DNA of 11,027 nt from assembly GCA_900553475.1 (NCBI GenBank), contig USEF01000041.1, positions 1 through 11,027 on the forward strand. The letters are read 5' to 3'. Source of the stretch: an uncultured Collinsella sp. Lineage in GTDB: Bacteria; Actinomycetota; Coriobacteriia; Coriobacteriales; Coriobacteriaceae. The position numbers were made by a program, and so were the translations under genes. Of the stretch, positions 1 through 6,255 are shown piece after piece. Numbering within the stretch: the first letter of the stretch is position 1; each line of letters begins with the position of its first letter. The notes below the pieces were generated by a model, which was given only the letters and a program-made list of their open reading frames with translations, was not told where the DNA came from and made no database searches.

Positions 1-2
1 CA

Positions 3-25
3 GAGCCGCCCGTATCGGGCGGCTC
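3..25 (-). terminator. Strong hairpin after sufU, probable suf operon terminator
   Basis: A perfect 10-bp GC-rich inverted repeat (3-12 against 16-25) with a 3-nt loop sits about 45 bp past the sufU stop. It would end the minus-strand suf transcript. Any U-tract would fall at or before position 1, outside the window, so only the stem can be verified. On the plus strand no T-run follows the stem, which argues against a plus-strand terminator. The hairpin is certain; its role as a terminator is inferred from position. Confidence 0.6.
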
Positions 26-69
26 GGCAATCAAAAACCTTGGATTCGGGGCATACGCTACTGGTTAGT

Positions 70-492
70 TTACCCCTCGAGCATGCCGTCGAGGGTGCGC
101 CAGGCGAGCTCGGCGCATTTGACGCGGGCGGGCATGTGCGAGATGTCCTGGAGCTGGGCGGCTTCGTCCAGGTCTTCCAGGTCCTCCTCGGAGAGCTTCT
201 CGCCGCGGATCATGGCGAGGAAGAGCTCTGCCAGGCGGCGAGCTTCCTCGACGGTCTCGCCGGTGATGAGATCGGCCATGATGTCGGCACTGGCCTGGCT
301 GATGGCGCAGCCGTGGCCGGTAAAGGAGGCCTCCTCGATCACGTTGTTCTCGACACGCAGCTGCAGAGTGAGCTCGTCTCCGCAGCTGGGGTTGATGCCG
401 TCGTGCTCGTGCGTGGGAGCATCCATCTCGTACTTGTAGTCGGGGTGCGAGTTGTGCTCCATAAATGTGGTGGAGGTGTACAGATTACCCAT
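70..492 (-). CDS. sufU: SufU, zinc-dependent sulfur-transfer partner of SufS
   Basis: This 140-residue protein is the SufU-type (IscU-like fold) sulfur acceptor, which binds zinc and takes persulfide sulfur from SufS for delivery to the SufBCD scaffold. The expected metal-ligand set is visible: C37 and D39 in PSCGDE, C62 in GHGCAISQAS, and C126 in VKCAELAW. Spacing closely matches Bacillus SufU, including the 18-21-residue insertion that separates SufU from IscU. The start at 492 (MGNLYT) is preferred because it overlaps the end of sufS by 8 bases (shared ATGGGTAA) and has a GGAG about 8 bases upstream. The reading frame stays open to 624, but that extension lies inside sufS and has no family similarity. 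It is the last gene of the operon, followed by the hairpin at 3-25. Confidence 0.93.
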   Translation of the reverse strand: MGNLYTSTTFMEHNSHPDYKYEMDAPTHEHDGINPSCGDELTLQLRVENNVIEEASFTGHGCAISQASADIMADLITGETVEEARRLAELFLAMIRGEKLSEEDLEDLDEAAQLQDISHMPARVKCAELAWRTLDGMLEG

Positions 493-1810
493 TGAACGTG
501 CTCCAAACGTGATGCAGGCCGGCGATGAACTTGTCAATGTCGGCCTTGTCGTTGTAGAAGGCCACGCTGGCGCGGCAGCAGGCAAGGTTCTCGACGCCCA
601 GCCAGGTGAGCAGCGGCTGTGCACAGTGGTGACCGGCGCGGATGCAGACGCCGTCCATGTCCATGATGCTCGCGACGTCGTGCGGGTGGATGCCGCGGAC
701 GTTAAAGCTCACAACGCCGTGGTGGTTGTCCCAATAGATGGAGCCGATGATCTGGACAAAGTCGAGCTGCATGAGCTCGCCCATCAGGTAGTGGACGAGT
801 GCCTGCTCGCGTGCCTGGATGTTCTCGTAACCCACCGTGTTGACCAGGTAGTCGAGTGCCGCACCCGTGGCGAAGATGCCGGCGGCGTCCTGTGTGCCGG
901 CCTCGAATTTCTCGGGAACGGGCGCCCAGACGGCGTCCTGCTCGGTAACAGAGTCGATCATCTCGCCGCCGGTGAGCATGGGCGGCATGGCGTTGAGCAG
1001 GTCCATCTTGCCCCACAGCACGCCGATGCCCATGGGGCCCATAGCCTTGTGTGCGCTAAAGGCAAAGAAGTCGGCGCCCAGGTCGGCCACATCGACCGGC
1101 ATGTGCGGCAGCGACTGCGCACCGTCGACGACCAGGTAGCCGCCATACTTGTGCACGAGCTTGCCGAGGTTCTTGACTGGGTTCTCGACTCCCAACACGT
1201 TGGAGACCTGACCCACGGCCAGAATCTTGGTCTTGGGACCAACCTTGGCAAGAACCTCCTCGGTGGTGAGCTGACCGGTCTTGGTGGGGTAGAGGTAGAC
1301 GAGCTTGGCGCCGGTCTCGCGGCAGACCTGCTGCCACGGAATCAGGTTGGAGTGGTGCTCCATGATGGTGATGACGACCTCGTCGCCCGGCTCGAGGACT
1401 GTGGGTGCAAAGCTCTTGGCGACCAGGTTGAGCGACTCGCTCGTGTTGCGGGTGAAGACGACCTCGTTGGCCTGGGCAGCGCCGATGAGGTCGGCGATCT
1501 GCTGGCGCACCTTCGCGATAGCCTCAGTGGCCTCGACGGACAGCGAGTACAGGCCGCGCAGAGGGTTGGCGTTCATGCGCTGGTAGAAGTCGCGCTCGGC
1601 GTCGAGCACACAGGCAGGACGCTGCGCGGTAGCGGCACTATCGAGGAAGGCGATCTCGGGGTGCTGCTGGAACAGCGGGAACTGCGCCTTGTAGGGATTA
1701 GTCTCGATGTCGACGGTAGGCCAGCCGCGCGAGGCCTCGTCGCTGGCGTCGAGCTCCATAGGCTCCGGTGCGGTACAGGTGTCGCATTTAACGTGCTCGG
1801 TGTCGATCAT
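485..1810 (-). CDS. sufS: SufS, PLP-dependent cysteine desulfurase
   Basis: This 441-residue class-V aminotransferase-fold enzyme converts cysteine to alanine and leaves a persulfide on its own cysteine, feeding sulfur to SufU. Visible landmarks are H152/H153 in EHHSN (cofactor stacking), D229 in VDGAQ (pyridine nitrogen), K255 in SAHKAMGP (PLP Schiff base), C396 in the group-II motif RAGHHCAQP (persulfide) and the following R413. The stop-start ATGA overlap with sufD and a GAGGAG six bases upstream fix the start at 1810. That gives about 30 residues more than the usual roughly 406, and the extra N-terminus contains KCDTC (C9, C12), an unexplained CxxC. A later ATG at 1759 (M18) with a weaker GGAG is the only reasonable alternative start and would remove the CxxC. 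Confidence 0.95.
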   Translation of the reverse strand: MIDTEHVKCDTCTAPEPMELDASDEASRGWPTVDIETNPYKAQFPLFQQHPEIAFLDSAATAQRPACVLDAERDFYQRMNANPLRGLYSLSVEATEAIAKVRQQIADLIGAAQANEVVFTRNTSESLNLVAKSFAPTVLEPGDEVVITIMEHHSNLIPWQQVCRETGAKLVYLYPTKTGQLTTEEVLAKVGPKTKILAVGQVSNVLGVENPVKNLGKLVHKYGGYLVVDGAQSLPHMPVDVADLGADFFAFSAHKAMGPMGIGVLWGKMDLLNAMPPMLTGGEMIDSVTEQDAVWAPVPEKFEAGTQDAAGIFATGAALDYLVNTVGYENIQAREQALVHYLMGELMQLDFVQIIGSIYWDNHHGVVSFNVRGIHPHDVASIMDMDGVCIRAGHHCAQPLLTWLGVENLACCRASVAFYNDKADIDKFIAGLHHVWSTFNG

Positions 1811-3078
1811 GCGAGCTCCTCTTCAAAGTTGTCGATCAGGTTGTTGCCCAGGCGGACGACGGCGGCGCGGGTGCGCTCGTCGGTGGCGGAAAGTGCGGCG
1901 TCCTCCAGCTTGGCGCGGACGAACAGGTCCTCGGCGGCGTTTTGGTCAAGGCCGCGGCAGGCGAGGTAGAACAGTTGCTCGTCGCGGACGTGGCCGATGG
2001 TGGCTCCGTGGTTGCCGGCGACGTCGTCCTCGTCGCAGAGAATGACGGGAACGGTCTTGTTGTCGACGCCCTTGTTGGCCAAAAGCACCGTCTCGCGCTC
2101 GGTGCCGGTTGCACCCTTGCAACCGTGCACGAGGTCGATGGTGCCGCGGTAGACCTTCTTGGACGTGCCGGTCAGCACGCCGTTGGCGTCGATCTCGCAC
2201 TCGGACTTGCGACCGCGGTGGCGCAGCTCGTAGTTAAAGTCGCGCACCTGCTCTCGGGCGCCCAGGTAGTCAGTATCGATGGTGACCTTGGCGGTATCGC
2301 CCAGCAGGTCGCCGGCAAGGCCGGTGGCGCTGGCGCCGGCACCCAGGACGGTGTGCTGCACGTTGACGCGCGCGCCCTCGTCCAGGAACAGGCCGGTGTC
2401 GTCGAGCGCGATCCAGCTATCGTCGAGCGTCTGCGTGCAGGTCACGTTGACGGTGGCGTACTCGTGGGCGCACACGCGCAGCACGGATCCCACGACGCCC
2501 TCGCCGGCAACGGGGGAGTCCAGGGCGATCTGCAGGTCGAGCGTCGACTGGGGACGGACGACGACGTCGATGGCGGCGATGGCCGCGGCGGCATCGACAC
2601 CGCTCACACGCACGGTAACCGTGGCGTGCTTGTATGCGGGCACATCGATGACGACGCGCTTGGTGGCGTGGTCGGCCAGGTAGGTGTAGGCAGCCTCGCC
2701 CATGCCAGTCTCGAAGGCCTCAGCGGGGGAGAGCTCCTCCTCCAGCTTAATGGCACCGGCCTGGTAGACGGAGGTGGCGGGCACGTCGAGCTCGGTCTCG
2801 GGCGTGATGCGGGCGCGGTCGGCGGCATCGCCGGGCGCGGAGGCGCGGCGCTCGGGGAAGCGCTCGGCCATGGCGTCCATGGCGGCGTCGAACGCGTCTG
2901 CCACGCCAGCAAATTGCTCGTCCAAGCCCTCAACCTTAACGGTCTCGGCGGGAGCGGCGGCAAGCTCGTCAGAGAGCTCGAGCTTGGTCTGGTTCATCTT
3001 CAGCCAGCCCCATGTGGCAGCCGGCATCGCATTGACCTGCTCAAGGGTGGTAGCAGCGGTGTTCGTGGTCTGTTTCAT
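1807..3078 (-). CDS. sufD: SufD, scaffold subunit of the SufBCD complex
   Basis: This 423-residue member of the SufB/SufD beta-helix family pairs with SufB on the SufC ATPase dimer to build nascent Fe-S clusters. The diverged N-terminal half (about residues 1-140) is alanine- and glutamate-rich and alpha-helical in appearance. The C-terminal core carries the recognisable family block from about 310 (VYRGTIDLVHGCKGATG) through NHGATIGHVRDEQLFYLACRGL. H357 corresponds to the essential SufD histidine (H360 in E. coli). The SufB-type catalytic cysteine-glutamate pair is absent, which with the gene order makes this SufD rather than a second SufB. Its ATG shares one base with the sufB stop (TAATG), with AAGGAG about 10 bases upstream, and its stop overlaps the sufS start. 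Confidence 0.92.
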   Translation of the reverse strand: MKQTTNTAATTLEQVNAMPAATWGWLKMNQTKLELSDELAAAPAETVKVEGLDEQFAGVADAFDAAMDAMAERFPERRASAPGDAADRARITPETELDVPATSVYQAGAIKLEEELSPAEAFETGMGEAAYTYLADHATKRVVIDVPAYKHATVTVRVSGVDAAAAIAAIDVVVRPQSTLDLQIALDSPVAGEGVVGSVLRVCAHEYATVNVTCTQTLDDSWIALDDTGLFLDEGARVNVQHTVLGAGASATGLAGDLLGDTAKVTIDTDYLGAREQVRDFNYELRHRGRKSECEIDANGVLTGTSKKVYRGTIDLVHGCKGATGTERETVLLANKGVDNKTVPVILCDEDDVAGNHGATIGHVRDEQLFYLACRGLDQNAAEDLFVRAKLEDAALSATDERTRAAVVRLGNNLIDNFEEELA

Positions 3079-4490
3079 TATCCGATCGCTCCTTCCATCT
3101 CGAGCTTGATCAGGTTGTTCATCTCGACGGCGTACTCCAGCGGTAGCTCCTTGGAGACCGGGTTGGCAAAGCCGTTGACGATCATGGTACGGGCTTCTTC
3201 CTCCGAGATACCGCGGCTCATCAGGTAGAACACCTTATCGTCGCCGATACGGCCGATGGTGGCCTCGTGGCCGATGTCGACATTCTTGGCGCGGATGTCC
3301 ATGGCGGGGATGGTGTCGGAGCGGCTCTGGTCGTCGAGCATGAGCGACTGGCAGCTCACGGTTGCCTTGGAACCCTCGGCCTTGGGCGTGGCCACGATGG
3401 AGCTGCGGAAGGTCTGGATGCCGCCGCTCTTGGAGATACCCTTGGTCTCGACGGTTGCCGAGGTGTCGGGCGCGTTGAGCACGACCTTGCAGCCGGTATC
3501 GAGGTTCTGGCCGGCGCCGGCAAAGGTAATGCCGGTAAAGCTCGAGCGGGCGCGACGGCCGTTGAGCACGCTCATGGGGTAGAGGTAGCCCACGTGGCTG
3601 CCGAAGGAGCCGCTGATCCACTCGATGTCGCCGTCCTCGTCCACGCGCGCACGCTTGGTGTTGAGGTTGTACATGTTCTTGGACCAGTTCTCGATAGTCG
3701 AGTAGCGCAGGTGCGCACGCTTGCCCACAAAGAGCTCGACAGCGCCGGCGTGGAGGTTGGCTACGTTGTACTTGGGCGCGGAGCAACCCTCAATGAAGTG
3801 CAGGTCGGCATCGTCCTCGACGATGATGAGCGTGTGCTCAAACTGGCCGGCGCCCTTGGCGTTAAGGCGGAAGTAGCTCTGCAGCGGGAAGTCGAGCTTG
3901 GTGCCCTTGGGCACGTAGACAAACGAGCCGCCCGACCACACGGCACCATGCAGGGCCGCAAACTTGTGGTCGGTGGGCGGGATGAGCGTCATAAACTTCT
4001 CGTGGATGAGCGGCTCCCACTGCGGATCGTGCAGGGCCTCCTCGATGCCGGAGTAGACGATGCCCATCTTGGACGCGGTGTCCTGCATGTTGTGGTAGAC
4101 GAGTTCGGAGTCGTACTGCGCGCCGACGCCTGCCAGGTAGCTGCGCTCGGCCTCGGGGATACCCAGGCGCTCAAAGGTGTTCTTGATGTCGTCGGGCACC
4201 GACTCCCAGTCGTGCTTTTGGTCGGTGTTGGGCTTGACGTAGGTGACGATGTTGTCCATGTCCAGGCCCTCGATGGAGGGGCCCCACGTCGGGTCGGGAA
4301 AACGGTTGAAGATCTCGAGGGACTTTAAGCGCAGGTCGAGCATCCACTGCGGCTCGTCTTTCTTGGCGCTGATCTCGCGCACGATGTCGGGCGTGATGCC
4401 GGCGTCGAGGCGCTCGAATCCCTCCTCGCCATAGGTGAAGTCGTAGAGGCTGCGGTCGATGTCCGCGACCTCGGTGCGGTTCTTGGTCAT
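3078..4490 (-). CDS. sufB: SufB, Fe-S cluster scaffold protein
   Basis: This 470-residue SufB is the subunit on which the cluster is assembled in SufBC2D, and it accepts sulfur from SufS/SufU. Family landmarks run in order: WMLDLRLKSLEIF near 49-61, the SYFRLN block near 205-210, FTGITFAGAGQNLDT near 318-332, SCQSLMLDDQSRSDT near 379-393, and GHEATIGRIGDDKVFYLMSRGISEEEA near the end. C380 and E409 lie 29 residues apart, the same spacing as the essential C405 and E434 of E. coli SufB. The C-terminal ELPLEYAVEMNNLI is also typical. The gene starts 12 bases after the sufC stop, with AAAGGGG as ribosome-binding site in the gap, and its stop overlaps the sufD start by one base. Confidence 0.96.
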   Translation of the reverse strand: MTKNRTEVADIDRSLYDFTYGEEGFERLDAGITPDIVREISAKKDEPQWMLDLRLKSLEIFNRFPDPTWGPSIEGLDMDNIVTYVKPNTDQKHDWESVPDDIKNTFERLGIPEAERSYLAGVGAQYDSELVYHNMQDTASKMGIVYSGIEEALHDPQWEPLIHEKFMTLIPPTDHKFAALHGAVWSGGSFVYVPKGTKLDFPLQSYFRLNAKGAGQFEHTLIIVEDDADLHFIEGCSAPKYNVANLHAGAVELFVGKRAHLRYSTIENWSKNMYNLNTKRARVDEDGDIEWISGSFGSHVGYLYPMSVLNGRRARSSFTGITFAGAGQNLDTGCKVVLNAPDTSATVETKGISKSGGIQTFRSSIVATPKAEGSKATVSCQSLMLDDQSRSDTIPAMDIRAKNVDIGHEATIGRIGDDKVFYLMSRGISEEEARTMIVNGFANPVSKELPLEYAVEMNNLIKLEMEGAIG

Positions 4491-4502
4491 TGCGTCGCCC
4501 CT

Positions 4503-5303
4503 TTACGCCTGCTGCTCGGCAGCGGCGGCCTCGGCCTGGGCGCGCTGCTCGGCGGCCTCGCGCTCGAAGGTCTCAAAACCGTTCTTGTCGATCCAGGGGA
4601 TGAGCGAGGCGTCGTCCTCGCGCACGATGTGGCCCTTGACCATAACGTGGACGCGGTCGACATCCAGGTGCTCCAGGATGCGCGTGTTGTGCGTGATGAT
4701 GAGCATGGAGCCGTCGCAGCTCTTGCGGTAGGCGTCCATGCCGTGGCTGACGGTGGACAGGGCGTCGACGTCTAGGCCCGAGTCGGTCTCGTCGAGAATG
4801 GCGAGCTTGGGCTGCAGCAGCAGAAGCTGGAGCATCTCGACCTTCTTTTTCTCGCCGCCCGAGAAGCCCACGCCCAGCTCGCGGTTGAGGTAGGCGGTGT
4901 CCATGTTGAGCTCTGCCGCGAGCTCCTTGACGCGCCGGCGGAACTCCTTGCCCTTCATCTCCAGGCCGGGGCGGCCGGCGATGCTGGCACGCAAAAAGCT
5001 CGACAGCGGCACGCCCGGGATCTCGACCGGGGCCTGGAAGCTCAGGAACAGGCCGGCGCGCGAGCGCTTGTCGGTGGTGAGCTCGGTGATGTCCTGGCCG
5101 TCAAAGACGATGCGGCCGTCGTTGACGGTATAGACAGGGTCGCCCATGACCAGGTGGCCGAGGGTGGACTTGCCGGCGCCGTTGGGTCCCATCAGCACGT
5201 GGGTCTCGCCGGCGGCGACGTTGAGGTTGACGTTGTGGAGGATGGTCTTCTCGTCCACGGAGGCGGTCAGACCTTCGATGGAAAGCAGCGGATTTGCGCT
5301 CAT
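4503..5303 (-). CDS. sufC: SufC, ABC-type ATPase of the SufBCD complex
   Basis: This 266-residue soluble ABC ATPase drives conformational change of SufB/SufD during cluster assembly. All motifs are present: Walker A GPNGAGKST (39-47), Q-loop Q90 in LSFQAPVEIPGV, signature SGGEK (148-152), Walker B LAILDETDSGLD (168-178) and H-loop H205 in IITHNTRIL. DETDSGLD is diagnostic of SufC. The tail after about residue 243 is an Ala/Glu/Gln-rich extension of around 20 residues beyond the usual family length. I chose the ATG at 5303 (MSANPLLSIEG) because GAGAGGG sits 7 bases upstream. The in-frame ATG at 5333 adds 10 residues with no family match and has no clear ribosome-binding site. It is the first gene of the operon, divergent from rrf2. 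Confidence 0.96.
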   Translation of the reverse strand: MSANPLLSIEGLTASVDEKTILHNVNLNVAAGETHVLMGPNGAGKSTLGHLVMGDPVYTVNDGRIVFDGQDITELTTDKRSRAGLFLSFQAPVEIPGVPLSSFLRASIAGRPGLEMKGKEFRRRVKELAAELNMDTAYLNRELGVGFSGGEKKKVEMLQLLLLQPKLAILDETDSGLDVDALSTVSHGMDAYRKSCDGSMLIITHNTRILEHLDVDRVHVMVKGHIVREDDASLIPWIDKNGFETFEREAAEQRAQAEAAAAEQQA

Positions 5304-5367
5304 GCTGTCCCTCTCTGTATATGGTGTACTCATAGGTGTACTAAACCCTAGGAATCTTCTCGGAATG

Positions 5368-5395
5368 AGGTTACTATGGGTTCGGCGTTAGTCAA
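5368..5395 (-). promoter_or_regulatory. Candidate suf promoter (TTGACT / TAACCT)
   Basis: Read on the minus strand, TTGACT at 5395-5390 matches the -35 consensus at five of six bases. It is followed after 16 bp by TAACCT, which matches the -10 consensus at only three of six. Transcription from here would leave a leader of roughly 60 nt before the sufC ATG. The weak -10 would fit a promoter needing activation, but the assignment is tentative. Confidence 0.3.
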
Positions 5396-5411
5396 GGGAA
5401 AACCCGACTAA
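5388..5411. promoter_or_regulatory. Imperfect dyad covering the candidate suf -35
   Basis: On the plus strand TTAGTC (5388-5393) and GACTAA (5406-5411) form a 6-bp inverted repeat. Inside it GGG-AAAA-CCC (5396-5405) continues the symmetry after a 2-base bulge. It covers the TTGACT box used in the candidate suf promoter, so it could be an operator. No U-run follows on either strand, so a terminator is unlikely. Confidence 0.35.
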
Positions 5412-5432
5412 TCCACTCGACTTTTCAAATTC

Positions 5433-5463
5433 TGGGACAAAATAACCTGTTGTGTTTGTCCCA
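5433..5463. promoter_or_regulatory. Operator-like 31-bp dyad, copy 1
   Basis: TGGGACAA (5433-5440) and TTGTCCCA (5456-5463) form a perfect 8-bp inverted repeat around 15 bases containing AACCTGTT at the centre. It has the same arms, length and near-identical centre as the copy at 5477-5507. It lies about 38 bp upstream of the candidate suf -35, a position where an activator could bind. By analogy with other Rrf2 proteins next to their own targets, it is the likely binding site of the adjacent regulator (inference). Confidence 0.65.
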
Positions 5464-5476
5464 TTTACTTAAGATT

Positions 5477-5507
5477 TGGGACAAACAAACCTGGTTATGT
5501 TGTCCCA
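5477..5507. promoter_or_regulatory. Operator-like 31-bp dyad, copy 2
   Basis: TGGGACAA (5477-5484) and TTGTCCCA (5500-5507) again enclose 15 bases, here centred on a perfect palindrome AACCTGGTT (5488-5496). It starts exactly 44 bp after copy 1, about four helical turns, so two regulator dimers could bind the same DNA face. It ends 20 bp before the rrf2 ATG, just upstream of the ribosome-binding site, and is well placed to block rrf2 transcription. Confidence 0.65.
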
Positions 5508-5515
5508 GATGCGAT

Positions 5516-5522
5516 GGGAGGG
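5516..5522 (+). promoter_or_regulatory. Ribosome-binding site fixing the rrf2 start
   Basis: GGGAGGG lies five bases before the ATG at 5528. It selects that start over the upstream in-frame codon at 5450, which would run translation through both dyads and give a 26-residue leader unlike any Rrf2 protein. Confidence 0.8.
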
Positions 5523-5527
5523 TAGGT

Positions 5528-5959
5528 ATGCTCATTTCTTCCAAGGGCCGCTATGCCCTCCGGCTGATGATCTATATCGCGGCGCTGGGCGACGCCGAGG
5601 GCAAGATTGCCCTGCGCGAGGTTGCCGACCGCGAGCATATCTCACAAAAGTATCTGGAGCAGCTGGTTCGTCCGCTTATGAAGGCGGGCCTGCTTAAGAG
5701 CGTGCGCGGCAAGGGCGGCGGCTACATGATGGCCAAGGACCCGGCCGAGGTGCGTGCCGGCGACATCCTGCGCGCCGTCGAGGGCAGCACGGCTCCAGTG
5801 GCGTGCGATGGCATCGACAACAGCTGCACTCGCAGCGATCTTTGCTCGACCGTCAAGTTCTGGCGCGGCCTGGACGACGTGATCGAAAAGTACGTCGACG
5901 GCGTGACGTTGGCCGACCTGGCCGCCGTCCCCGAAATCAACTTTGACATTAAGCTGTAG
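5528..5959 (+). CDS. Rrf2-family, IscR-like Fe-S-sensing transcription regulator
   Basis: This 143-residue protein begins with the classic Rrf2 start MLISSKGRYALRLMIYIA and has a winged helix-turn-helix. The recognition region runs from about 30 to 67 (REVADREHISQKYLEQLV, then LLKSVRGKGGGY). Three cysteines, C93, C100 and C106 (CX6CX5C), sit where IscR holds its cluster with C92, C98 and C104, so it probably binds an Fe-S cluster and reports cell Fe-S status. Placement divergent from sufC, with two matched dyads between them, points to control of suf and of itself. Whether it represses, activates or does both cannot be read from sequence. The MNT gene follows after only 8 bases. An orthologue-level name such as IscR or SufR is not assured. 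Confidence 0.92.
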   Translation: MLISSKGRYALRLMIYIAALGDAEGKIALREVADREHISQKYLEQLVRPLMKAGLLKSVRGKGGGYMMAKDPAEVRAGDILRAVEGSTAPVACDGIDNSCTRSDLCSTVKFWRGLDDVIEKYVDGVTLADLAAVPEINFDIKL

Positions 5960-5967
5960 GGCTGCAA

Positions 5968-6255
5968 ATGGCATCTCTCAACAAGGTGTATAAGCAAATT
6001 GAAGTTTTTGCTCGGGAGTGTGACGCCGAGAAGGTTGTGCTGTTTGGCTCCCGCGCTCGAGGTGACAACTTGCCTAAGAGCGATATTGACATCGCAGTAG
6101 CAGGTTGCCGGGATTTCGGCCGGTTGTCATATTTGATCGAGGAGCGTCTTGATACTCTTTTAGATGTAGATGTCGTCAATCTCGATGAGCCCTTATCGCA
6201 GCAATTGCTCGATGAAATTGCCAGGGATGGTGTGATTCTGTATGAAAAAATATGA
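5968..6255 (+). CDS. MNT-type nucleotidyltransferase, antitoxin of a HEPN/MNT pair
   Basis: This 95-residue minimal nucleotidyltransferase has the GSX10DXD signature: G27-S28 in LFGSRARGD, then D39 and D41 in SDIDIAV, with a likely third acidic residue at D68 in DVDVVNL. In characterised MntA/HepT systems such a protein AMPylates the HEPN toxin partner and silences its RNase activity. This is known for the family and inferred here. The start is 8 bases after the rrf2 stop with only a weak AGGG, suggesting readthrough from rrf2. The last 14 bases overlap the HEPN gene. GC is about 50% across this gene and the next (hand count 6001-6660), against about 61% in sufB, suggesting later acquisition. 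It resembles the HI0073 type. Confidence 0.88.
   Translation: MASLNKVYKQIEVFARECDAEKVVLFGSRARGDNLPKSDIDIAVAGCRDFGRLSYLIEERLDTLLDVDVVNLDEPLSQQLLDEIARDGVILYEKI

Larger units (their letters stand above)
5304..5527. promoter_or_regulatory. Divergent regulatory region between sufC and the Rrf2 gene
   Basis: This AT-richer 224-bp gap must hold both the suf (minus) and rrf2 (plus) promoters. On the minus strand a possible suf promoter is TTGACT (5395-5390) and TAACCT (5373-5368) with a 16-bp spacer; the -35 is good and the -10 poor. No convincing sigma-70 pair was found for rrf2. The region also holds two 31-bp dyads, an imperfect dyad at 5388-5411, and a short direct repeat GGTGTACT at 5323-5330 and 5335-5342 within the suf leader. 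Confidence 0.7.

Noticed and set aside
493..624. Upstream extension of SufU into sufS
   Set aside because: The extra residues are encoded inside sufS in another frame and do not resemble SufU. The start at 492 matches family length.
452..1969. 505-codon plus-strand open frame opposite sufS
   Set aside because: It is the antisense shadow of sufS/sufD in high-GC DNA, with Val/Asp/Leu/Gly-rich composition and no domain. The opposite strand has unmistakable SufS motifs and coupled starts.
1942..3228. 428-codon plus-strand open frame opposite sufD
   Set aside because: Antisense shadow with Gly/Val/Asp-rich low-information sequence. It spans the sufD-sufB junction and has no ribosome-binding support.
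4070..4120. Possible frameshifts or pseudogenes in the suf operon
   Set aside because: All five suf frames are full length with intact catalytic residues and coupled junctions, so nothing is broken.
3267..4328. 353-codon plus-strand open frame opposite sufB
   Set aside because: Antisense shadow of sufB with the same codon-complement composition and no recognisable domain.
5450..5527. Upstream start for the Rrf2 gene
   Set aside because: It would translate through both operator dyads and add 26 residues unlike the family. The start at 5528 has GGGAGGG and the canonical Rrf2 N-terminus.
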